From contig JAITFA010000230.1 in the NCBI GenBank assembly GCA_031281685.1, positions 1-6,452 of the forward strand: DNA of 6,452 nt. Direction: 5' to 3'. The stretch comes from Treponema sp. (GTDB lineage: Bacteria; Spirochaetota; Spirochaetia; Treponematales; Breznakiellaceae). The notes beneath the pieces were generated by a model. It saw nothing but the letters and a program-made list of their open reading frames with translations, did not search any database and was not told the DNA's origin. This document shows positions 1 to 5,733 of the stretch, one piece after another (position 1 is the stretch's first letter; each line of letters begins with the position of its first letter). The position numbers were made by a program, and so were the translations under genes.

Positions 1-1817
1 ATCCGCACACGGGGTCTGGGAACATAGTGAAGCGTAAATGAACACTTCTGCCGCGTATCAACATGAAGAATTGTCGCGCCCGCCGTTACCAGCGAGTATT
101 CGCGGTTCATGATCCAGCCTTCAATGACACAGCGTTTTATGTAGGGATAGCCAGTATTGGCATCCTTATAAATCACGGTAAACACGAGCTTGGCGATGCT
201 TTCTTTGTTGGCAATGCCAATCCACCATGCGCCTTCGCCAATGAACATCTTCTCTGGTATATCGGTAACGGTGTAGACCCCGTTGTTCCGCAGGATCAGG
301 ACGCGGTCAAACGGCGACAGTTCGACGGCAAGTTCGCCGCTGACGGCGGTACCGAGATAGCCAGTGGCTTTGTCATACTTTAGCTGCACATCCCGCTTCA
401 CCACTTCCTTCACCGCGATCTTCTCAAACTTGCCAACCTTAGTACGCCGCACGCCACGTCTCAGTTCCGCATTTGACTTGATCGTGGTGATGAGGCTGTC
501 CAGATAGCTAATCGCGTAGTCAGTGATATTCTTGAGGTGTCCGTTTATCGTTTTGATACGCGCCGTAATGTCGCGGGTTTCAGTCTTGGCTTTGCTTATA
601 TCAAAGAGCGAGAGCCGCCTTATGGGAATACGGAGCAAGTGTTCCACATCGTCATGGCTTACCCCGCACGCGCCGACTTCTTTAGCGTAGGGCGCAAAGC
701 CTTCAATGACAGCCTTCTCAATGGTCTCTGGCGTCTTCATCTTCTCGATCTCTTTATAGAGCTGATCTTCGACAAAGATGCGTTCAAGGGTACGCAGATG
801 CATCTTTTCCTGTAGCTCTTTCTTCTCAAGCTCCAGCTCCTTAGTAAGGAGCGAGACAAGCTGTTTCGCGTGGTGTTCAATGATCCGCGTAACGGTCATC
901 ACTTCGGGTAGACCGTCTTTGATAAGCAAGAGGTTCACGGAGATGGACTGTTCACACTCGGTGAAGGCAAAGAGCGCGTTTATGGTCTCTTCAGCATACA
1001 CGCCCCGCGCCAGCTTCACTTCGATTTCAACATGGTCGGTCGTGAAATCGCTGATGGACTGTATTTTAAGGCGTCCGGCTTTTGCCGCGCTTTCTACGCT
1101 GTTTATAAGGCTTTCAGTGCTTGAGCCAAAGGGCAGTTCCCGAATCACGATGCGTTTGGTGTCAGAGGTATCGAGTTTGGCGCGAACCAGTACCTTGCCA
1201 TTGCCATCCCGATAGTCCGACACATCCACAAGGCCGCCGGTGGGGAAGTCCGGGTACAACTGGAACGGCTTGCCTTCAAGACAGGCTTTCTCGGCTTGCA
1301 GTACCTCAATGAGGTTGTGGGGCAGTATCTTGGTGGACATACCTACCGCGATGCCTTCCGCGCCTATAGCCAGTATTACCGGAATCTTGGCTGGGAAGAT
1401 GACCGGCTCTTTGTTTCGGCCATCGTAGGAGTCTGTCATAAGCGTGAGCTTTGGGTTATAAAAGATGGCTTTGGCAAGGGGTGTAACGCGACATTCGATG
1501 TAACGCGCAGCAGACGCCTGATCGCCGGTGAAGATATTGCCGAAGTTGCCCTGTTTTTCGATGAAGAATTCTTTGTTAGCCAGTACCACCAGCGCGTCGC
1601 CGATGGAGGCGTCGCCGTGAGGGTGATACTTCATGCAGTGACCGACCACGTTTGCCACTTTATGAAACTTGCCGTCGTCCATCTCAAAGAGCGAGTGCAG
1701 GATACGGCGCTGCACAGGCTTGAGTCCATCCTCAAGGTCGGGGATGGCGCGGTCTTTGATAACATAGGAAGCGTATTCCAGAAAGTTTTTGTCAAAAAGG
1801 TTTTTAATGTATGCCAT
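1..1817 (-). CDS. parC: DNA topoisomerase IV subunit A (ParC-type), C-terminus cut by the window edge
   Basis: This is the breakage-reunion subunit of a type IIA topoisomerase, which with ParE would decatenate and relax DNA in the cytoplasm. One open frame of 605 codons starts at ATG 1817 and runs off base 1. The N-terminus (MAYIKNLFDKNFLEYASYVI) leads straight into the winged-helix domain, with the QRR motif at residues 36-38 and HPHGD at 65-69. The active-site tyrosine is Tyr106 in AARYIECR. The tower and a charged coiled-coil arm follow (about 310-360), then the start of the beta-pinwheel C-terminal domain from about 475. No GyrA box (QRRGGKG) is seen in the visible part. The pinwheel section, including the YPYIKR stretch near 557-562, resembles the Bacteroidetes/spirochaete ParC type, so I favour ParC over GyrA. 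The start lies 27 nt after the upstream stop and has no clear Shine-Dalgarno, so translational coupling is likely. The residue matching the quinolone-contact serine is alanine (Ala70). Confidence 0.93.
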   Translation of the reverse strand, partial: MAYIKNLFDKNFLEYASYVIKDRAIPDLEDGLKPVQRRILHSLFEMDDGKFHKVANVVGHCMKYHPHGDASIGDALVVLANKEFFIEKQGNFGNIFTGDQASAARYIECRVTPLAKAIFYNPKLTLMTDSYDGRNKEPVIFPAKIPVILAIGAEGIAVGMSTKILPHNLIEVLQAEKACLEGKPFQLYPDFPTGGLVDVSDYRDGNGKVLVRAKLDTSDTKRIVIRELPFGSSTESLINSVESAAKAGRLKIQSISDFTTDHVEIEVKLARGVYAEETINALFAFTECEQSISVNLLLIKDGLPEVMTVTRIIEHHAKQLVSLLTKELELEKKELQEKMHLRTLERIFVEDQLYKEIEKMKTPETIEKAVIEGFAPYAKEVGACGVSHDDVEHLLRIPIRRLSLFDISKAKTETRDITARIKTINGHLKNITDYAISYLDSLITTIKSNAELRRGVRRTKVGKFEKIAVKEVVKRDVQLKYDKATGYLGTAVSGELAVELSPFDRVLILRNNGVYTVTDIPEKMFIGEGAWWIGIANKESIAKLVFTVIYKDANTGYPYIKRCVIEGWIMNREYSLVTAGATILHVDTRQKCSFTLHYVPRPRVR

Positions 1818-1827
1818 GAGGCATTTT

Positions 1828-1839
1828 AGGCAAAAGCCT
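1828..1839 (-). repeat. Small hairpin just upstream of the parC start
   Basis: On the minus strand AGGC-TTTT-GCCT forms a 4-bp stem with a 4-nt loop, between the stop at 1845 and the parC ATG at 1817. It is followed by A residues rather than a T-run, so it is not an intrinsic terminator for the operon. It lies about 11-22 nt before the ATG and could influence ribosome access. The stem is short, and chance is a fair explanation. Confidence 0.3.
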
Positions 1840-1844
1840 GAAAA

Positions 1845-2729
1845 TTAAAAAGCCGCTGTGAGCGTAGTGCTGTCAAGAACAATGACGACCTTGCCCTCGC
1901 GCAGGAGAGCGCGGTTCTGTTCCGACGAAATGATGAGAAGCGCGTCGTCGCGGTCAATGATGGGGTCGGTAGGGCGTATGCCAAAAACGCCACGCGCTAT
2001 GATACGCAGAGGGTTGTTGCCCACAAACGCCTCAAGCTCAGGGTCAAGACCAGAGGGCGTGTTCTGAAAGATATGCTGTGACGGCACATACCTTACCATT
2101 GTAGTAGTGGATTGCCTATCAACCATGCTTCGCTCGTAGATCAGGTTCATGTCCGTATCCCAGACTTTGGGGAAGAGACAGGGAAGGGTAAGCGCGCTGG
2201 AACGCTTGCCGTGAACCGGCATGATCTCATTCGTAATGATGATGATGCCGGTGTAGGAACTTACTGGCTTGGCCATCAAGGTACGCATGATGTCAGACGG
2301 GCGGTCATGCCGCATAAGCGTTGCGCTGAGTTGTCTGAGGTCAACGGTATAGTGGGTGGATAGCGTCGAGAGATCGGTAGACATGGCTGGCGCTATTGCC
2401 CGCGCCGCGCCGCTGATGAGGTCAGTGGTCTTGAGGGAAATTTCCCCCCGTTCAAGGAGATCGCGCAGTACTGTAGAAGAATCAATGGGCAGGGAAAGCA
2501 GTTGGGGGCGGATCAGATGCTGATACCCATCGGTAATCAACTCCTCGGCGTATATTCTGCCGGTCGGCAATCGTATACCTGCCTGAGCGAGGTTTACCGA
2601 CAGATCAGCGTTAATCTCCAAGTGGTCCCACGCGACTGACCCGCTGATAGTGACCATGTTCTGGGCGAAGAGTCTGTTTCCCAAAACAAGCAGGAATCCG
2701 CTTAATATCATACATTTTATCTGTACCAT
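1845..2729 (-). CDS. Secreted LPP20/FlgT-like protein of unknown function
   Basis: This 294-residue protein has an N-terminal signal peptide: a lysine at position 5, a hydrophobic run from about 7 to 17, and a likely cleavage after Ala22 in LFAQN. There is no lipobox, so it should be a soluble periplasmic or outer-surface protein. Residues 158-204 (YTGIIII...LFPKVWDTDMNLIYE) recall the segment of LPP20/FlgT-like proteins usually written YTGLxIDARGL...P.iydedG. The C-terminus (about 247-286: GVFGIRPTDPIIDRDDA, then NRALLREGKVVIVLD) recalls their terminal strand-helix-strand unit. The family match is from memory of motifs, not a search. I chose ATG 2729 because a GGAG lies 6 nt upstream of it. 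A TTG at 2741, directly after the upstream stop, would add four residues (MEKT) but has no such site. The gene sits 12 nt after the transglycosylase stop and 27 nt before parC, inside the same operon. Confidence 0.85.
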   Translation of the reverse strand: MVQIKCMILSGFLLVLGNRLFAQNMVTISGSVAWDHLEINADLSVNLAQAGIRLPTGRIYAEELITDGYQHLIRPQLLSLPIDSSTVLRDLLERGEISLKTTDLISGAARAIAPAMSTDLSTLSTHYTVDLRQLSATLMRHDRPSDIMRTLMAKPVSSYTGIIIITNEIMPVHGKRSSALTLPCLFPKVWDTDMNLIYERSMVDRQSTTTMVRYVPSQHIFQNTPSGLDPELEAFVGNNPLRIIARGVFGIRPTDPIIDRDDALLIISSEQNRALLREGKVVIVLDSTTLTAAF

Positions 2730-2735
2730 TGTTTT

Positions 2736-2739
2736 CTCC
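2736..2739 (-). promoter_or_regulatory. Shine-Dalgarno site deciding the 2729 start
   Basis: GGAG on the minus strand lies 6 nt before ATG 2729. It overlaps the alternative TTG start at 2741-2739, so it can serve only the ATG. This favours the shorter 294-residue protein. Confidence 0.7.
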
Positions 2740-2741
2740 AA

Positions 2742-4391
2742 TTAACGCGACGGGACTTTGAGAACTTTCCCCACGCGCAAGATATCATTGAGATTCATAT
2801 TATTCGCCTTTGCCAGCGCCTCTGGATCGACATTGTATGAGCGGGCTATTCCCCAGAGGCTGTCGCCTTTTTTCACGGTATAATTTGCCGTGAACGAATT
2901 CGCCGTGCTTACGCTCTTGCGCTGGAATGGTTCGGCCTCCTTGAATGCGGGAATGAGCAGGCGGGCTCCGATTTTGAGGTAACGCGCCTGAACCGTAGGG
3001 TTGCTTGCCGTGATGTGATTCACGCTTATACCGTAATGCTTAGCCAGCTCGGAAAGCGTGTCTCCAGCCTGTATTGTGTGAATGTAGTAGTGTAGCAGGG
3101 TGAGGTCTTTCCGTTCCAGAACCGCGCTAATCGCGGCGACATCCGCTTTGCGTACTTTAAGGTAATAGTTACTATCCGGTGGAGTAACGTTATACACAAG
3201 TTCGCGGTTCGCCTTTTTTAACATAGCCGTACTAACGCCCGCTGCTTCTGCCAGCATCTCCACATCCACGGTACGTCCCACCTGAATCCGCGTCCATTCA
3301 GGATCGTCAAGCCACAGGGGATCAACGCCAAAGAGCCGGAGGTTCGAGAGGATATAAGAGAATGCCAGCAACTTGGGTACATAGTTGATGGTTTCAGTGG
3401 CAAACTGTTTCTGTTCCGAGAGCTTCCAGTAATCATGGATACCGGTACGCTGCACGATCCGGCCTACAGCCCCAAGACCAGCATTATACGCAGCGAGCGC
3501 CAGTGGCCAGTCTCCCAAGTCGCGGTAGTTGTCCGCAAGTTTACTGAGCGCACCCATTGTTGACTTCCAGAAATCCATGCGCTCATCGAGCCATTCGGTA
3601 ATCCTTATATCAAAGGGCTGAATACTGTTAGTCATAAACTGCCACAGCCCGGTGGCTCCGACTCTGCTCACGGCTGTAGGCACATAGGCGGACTCAATGA
3701 GCGGCAGATAGAGCAGTTCAGGCGGCAGGTTTCGCGCCTCGATTTCCTTCCTTATAAAAGCTAGATAAGGTTCTCCTTGCCGTACCATTGAAATAAGCCA
3801 GGCAATGCCCTCTGGAGTGGAATACTGACTGATATACTTCTGGGTAAGGGGCTGTTCAAGCCCGTGTATCACGCTGCGGTGTTCCCGCATGAGACTTTCT
3901 GGAAAAACGGGCTGGGTATAGCGCTGTAAACGCAGGGGACGCGCCATCTGATCGGGTCTGAGTGGCGGCGAGCTTTCCAGCGGAAGCGCGGACTCAACTA
4001 TCTGCAGCTCAACAGGCGGCGTCTCAGGGTACGTTGTGCTTACTGACGCAAGAGCCGCTGTAGAAGCGTTTTCTGTCGGCGTTGCCACAAGGAGTAGCAT
4101 AGTAGTAGCGATTTGTGGAGGCGCGGGTACAACGAGCGTTGGCTCTACAGGTCGCACCGGATCCACTGGCAGGGACTCTAAAATATTGAGCTTGAGAACC
4201 GCTTCTCTATCCATGGCAGGTTCAGCGACAAGCGACTGATCCTTTTCAAGAACAGGGGCTGGAACCGTACCAAAGCCTTCTTCCAGTATTAGTCTCGCCA
4301 GAAAGTCCGGATGCATAGATTCAACCGGCTCAGCCCGGAGCGATACACCGCATAGCGCCGTCATACTAAGCGCAAAAAATCGCCGCACCAT
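2742..4391 (-). CDS. MltD-type membrane/periplasmic lytic murein transglycosylase with two LysM domains
   Basis: The enzyme should cleave the MurNAc-GlcNAc bond of peptidoglycan to give 1,6-anhydro ends, acting in the periplasm. Residue numbers count from ATG 4391 (549 aa). A signal peptide (MVRRFFALSMTALCGVSLRA, probable cut before Glu21) is followed by a long proline/alanine/valine-rich linker to about residue 165. The SLT domain of the MltD family (about 195-350) shows the catalytic glutamate at Glu233 in PLIESAY, then GATGLWQFM (245-253), LALAAYNAG and ETINYVPKLLAF. Two LysM peptidoglycan-binding domains lie at about 436-481 and 503-547, with typical AGDTLSELAKHYGIS and KKGDSLWGIARSYNV cores. 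An upstream in-frame ATG at 4448 would add 19 residues, bury the signal peptide and overlap the previous gene by 34 nt. I prefer 4391, which leaves a 23-nt gap and a weak GAGA upstream. The linker is longer than I expect for the family; otherwise all key motifs are present. Confidence 0.93.
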   Translation of the reverse strand: MVRRFFALSMTALCGVSLRAEPVESMHPDFLARLILEEGFGTVPAPVLEKDQSLVAEPAMDREAVLKLNILESLPVDPVRPVEPTLVVPAPPQIATTMLLLVATPTENASTAALASVSTTYPETPPVELQIVESALPLESSPPLRPDQMARPLRLQRYTQPVFPESLMREHRSVIHGLEQPLTQKYISQYSTPEGIAWLISMVRQGEPYLAFIRKEIEARNLPPELLYLPLIESAYVPTAVSRVGATGLWQFMTNSIQPFDIRITEWLDERMDFWKSTMGALSKLADNYRDLGDWPLALAAYNAGLGAVGRIVQRTGIHDYWKLSEQKQFATETINYVPKLLAFSYILSNLRLFGVDPLWLDDPEWTRIQVGRTVDVEMLAEAAGVSTAMLKKANRELVYNVTPPDSNYYLKVRKADVAAISAVLERKDLTLLHYYIHTIQAGDTLSELAKHYGISVNHITASNPTVQARYLKIGARLLIPAFKEAEPFQRKSVSTANSFTANYTVKKGDSLWGIARSYNVDPEALAKANNMNLNDILRVGKVLKVPSR

Positions 4392-4414
4392 AGCATTATG
4401 TCTCACATAAAAAC

Positions 4415-5536
4415 TCAAAATCGCTCTCCATAGTAGACTCCTGCCCATTCCCAGCGTCCGTGGATTTCCGGATCAGGGGGGAAGTAAATTTTTCTGAAAT
4501 ACAGGTACCATGTGGATATGTCCCGTTCCCAGCCGGTTGTACGCAGGTATGCTTCGGTAGCATTAGAACCCGCGTCAAGCGTATTCGCATACTGAATAAG
4601 GTTTCGCGTACTCATAAATATCGAAAGGCTGAACTCAGCCATGCCGGAGTCGTCGGCGACCTCTTCCCCCCAAGAACGAGCGAAAAAGTTCACCTTAGCC
4701 TGACAACGCTGTAACTGGGAGCTGCTTCCCGTATCAAGCGCCGCCTTAACTGCGCTTACCAGGCTGTCAAGGCGCTCGAAGGTCCAGTCTTTCTCCGAGT
4801 TATTGAAGTCCACCAGCTGCTTTGCGTAGTAATCAGCATCAGGGAATCCGGGAACGATAGCCCGATACGAGAGGTAGTTGGTATATGCGTCGAGCGCACC
4901 ATTCCAGTCTCCGGTGCGTTCACACGCATTGCCGAGCATGAAGTAGCTTATCCCCATATCTATCTTATCGGAAAATCGGGAGATTAATTCTTGGTAATAA
5001 ATCACTTCCTGTTCAGGATTGTCCACCAGAGTAATGAGGTGGTTAAGACAGGCCAAGTGAATTGACTCGCCTTGAACTATCAGGTCAGGATAGTTCTTGA
5101 GTACCATATCAAAATAGAGGGCAGCGACCGCGTTTTCCTCCCGTCGTATATGGCTGTATGCAACCATGAGGAGGTAATAGGCGTTATACGGGTCATCGGG
5201 GTAACGGTTCCGATTAAAGGTAAGGAAGTTGATAAGCACATCGTACTCGCTGGCTTTTGCATAGATATTCGCGATTTCACGGCTAACCGCGAAACGCATT
5301 TCGTCAGACTCTTCGGCGTTCAGCAGTTTGAACAGTTGCGCCAGCGTTTCCCGCTCTGTAGCCTCTCCAATAATATAGTATTGATCGAGCGATGTATCGA
5401 AGTGGCGGGTTGTATTCCACCACAAGTCTTTGAGATCCAATACCGGATTTTGCCATACCTCAGACTCACAGGCAGCCAGTACCCCCATACTGGCCAGAAG
5501 CAGAATGAGACAACGCACGCGAGAAATGGTTTTCAT
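4415..5536 (-). CDS. TPR-like lipoprotein, first gene of the operon, function unknown
   Basis: This is a 373-residue predicted lipoprotein. The N-terminus has basic residues, a hydrophobic run (about 9-20) and a lipobox LAAC with the acylated cysteine at Cys23, so the mature protein is membrane-anchored. The rest is largely helical and contains TPR-like repeats. The clearest are at about 113-150 (DDPYNAYYLLMVAYSHIRRE, then AVAALYFDMVLKNYP) and about 193-225 (MGISYFMLGNACERTGDW, then ALDAYTNYLSYR). A non-TPR C-terminus is rich in aromatic residues (WERDISTWYLYF, then GRWEWAGVYYG). TPR lipoproteins usually act as protein-binding scaffolds; the partner here is unknown, but the next gene, a lytic transglycosylase, is the natural suspect. 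The ATG at 5536 has an AAGGTGG-like ribosome site about 12 nt upstream. It is the first gene after the divergent control region and so probably sets operon expression. I do not recognise a named family. Confidence 0.88.
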   Translation of the reverse strand: MKTISRVRCLILLLASMGVLAACESEVWQNPVLDLKDLWWNTTRHFDTSLDQYYIIGEATERETLAQLFKLLNAEESDEMRFAVSREIANIYAKASEYDVLINFLTFNRNRYPDDPYNAYYLLMVAYSHIRREENAVAALYFDMVLKNYPDLIVQGESIHLACLNHLITLVDNPEQEVIYYQELISRFSDKIDMGISYFMLGNACERTGDWNGALDAYTNYLSYRAIVPGFPDADYYAKQLVDFNNSEKDWTFERLDSLVSAVKAALDTGSSSQLQRCQAKVNFFARSWGEEVADDSGMAEFSLSIFMSTRNLIQYANTLDAGSNATEAYLRTTGWERDISTWYLYFRKIYFPPDPEIHGRWEWAGVYYGERF

Positions 5537-5541
5537 AGCTT

Positions 5542-5570
5542 TGTATATCCACCTTCAAAGTTATCGTCAA
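5542..5570 (-). promoter_or_regulatory. Candidate sigma70-type promoter for the minus-strand operon
   Basis: On the minus strand TTGACG (5570-5565) is followed after 17 nt by TATACA (5547-5542). The -35 matches five of six consensus bases and the -10 four of six. Transcription would then start almost at the ATG at 5536, which would exclude the AAGGTGG ribosome site at 5555-5549. Either the mRNA is nearly leaderless or the working promoter lies further upstream. Only this region offers a promoter for the four-gene run. Confidence 0.35.
5549..5555 (-). promoter_or_regulatory. Possible ribosome binding site of the TPR-like lipoprotein gene
   Basis: AAGGTGG on the minus strand differs by one base from AAGGAGG and lies 12 nt before ATG 5536, a rather long spacing. 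It lies inside the spacer of the candidate operon promoter, so it and that promoter cannot both be used as drawn. Confidence 0.4.
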
Positions 5571-5588
5571 GACTATTCGAGACTTGAC
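5566..5588. repeat. Inverted repeat made of two divergent -35-like boxes
   Basis: GTCAAG (5566-5571) and CTTGAC (5583-5588) are perfect 6-bp inverted arms separated by 11 nt. Each arm contributes most of a TTGAC -35 box pointing outward, one toward the operon and one toward the tRNA. Two facing-away promoters would therefore explain the symmetry without any need for a repressor. Confidence 0.6.
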
Positions 5589-5599
5589 AAGATCGAATA
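5574..5599. repeat. Interleaved 7-bp inverted repeat
   Basis: TATTCGA (5574-5580) and TCGAATA (5593-5599) are perfect inverted arms separated by 12 nt. They interleave with the GTCAAG/CTTGAC repeat, so both cannot form hairpins in the same strand except as a pseudoknot. A dyad of this size between divergent promoters could be a regulator site, but no cognate regulator gene lies in the window. Confidence 0.45.
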
Positions 5600-5612
5600 T
5601 GAATGTTAGCTT
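5584..5612 (+). promoter_or_regulatory. Candidate upstream promoter for the tRNA-lipoprotein unit
   Basis: A perfect TTGACA (5584-5589) is followed after 17 nt by TAGCTT (5607-5612). The latter keeps the important first, second and last bases of the -10 consensus but is otherwise weak. Transcription from here would begin near 5619, giving the tRNA a leader of about 40 nt. Confidence 0.35.
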
Positions 5613-5645
5613 AGTTTACAGGCTTGTAACCCGTATAGTGCGGGG
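5611..5645 (+). promoter_or_regulatory. Candidate proximal tRNA promoter with a GC-rich discriminator
   Basis: TATAGT (5634-5639) matches five of six -10 consensus bases and is followed directly by GCGGGG (5640-5645). Such a GC-rich discriminator is typical of stringently controlled stable-RNA promoters. The -35 at 17-nt spacing (TTAGTT, 5611-5616) is poor. Start would fall near 5646, about 12 nt before the tRNA. The arms CCCG and CGGG (5630-5633, 5641-5644) flank the -10 box. A further small dyad, TTACA and TGTAA (5616-5620, 5625-5629), lies just upstream. Confidence 0.4.
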
Positions 5646-5657
5646 AATCAATGTCTT

Positions 5658-5730
5658 GGACGATTAACTCAGTGGCGAGAGTGCTACCTTCACACGGTAG
5701 AAGTCGCTGGTTCAAATCCAGCATCGTCCA
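5658..5730 (+). tRNA. tRNA-Val, anticodon CAC
   Basis: This 73-nt gene folds into a full cloverleaf. It has a perfect 7-bp acceptor stem (GGACGAT with ATCGTCC), a D stem ACTC/GAGT around an 8-nt loop containing GG, and an anticodon stem CTACC/GGTAG. The anticodon loop is TTCACAC, putting CAC at 5691-5693. A 5-nt variable region is followed by the T stem GCTGG/CCAGC with loop TTCAAAT, then discriminator A at 5730. Anticodon CAC reads the valine codon GUG. The CCA end is not encoded, so the 3' end must be trimmed and CCA added by a nucleotidyltransferase. The next gene begins only 3 nt downstream. The charged tRNA delivers valine to the ribosome. Confidence 0.97.
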
Positions 5731-5733
5731 TAC

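Noticed and set aside
63..1829. Several plus-strand open frames (for example 63-383, 778-1215 and 1296-1829)
   Set aside because: They lie antisense to an unbroken parC frame with clear topoisomerase motifs; their translations look like nothing recognisable.
1828..1839. AGGC/GCCT hairpin as an intrinsic terminator before parC
   Set aside because: The stem is only 4 bp and in the direction of transcription is followed by A residues, not a T-run.
4391..4391. Lipoprotein call for the transglycosylase (cysteine in TALC of the signal peptide)
   Set aside because: Leucine directly before the cysteine breaks the lipobox; a type I cleavage after LRA fits better.
4396..4590. Minus-strand 64-residue frame at the junction of the TPR lipoprotein and transglycosylase genes
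   Set aside because: It overlaps two supported genes in another frame and has no signal or motif of its own.
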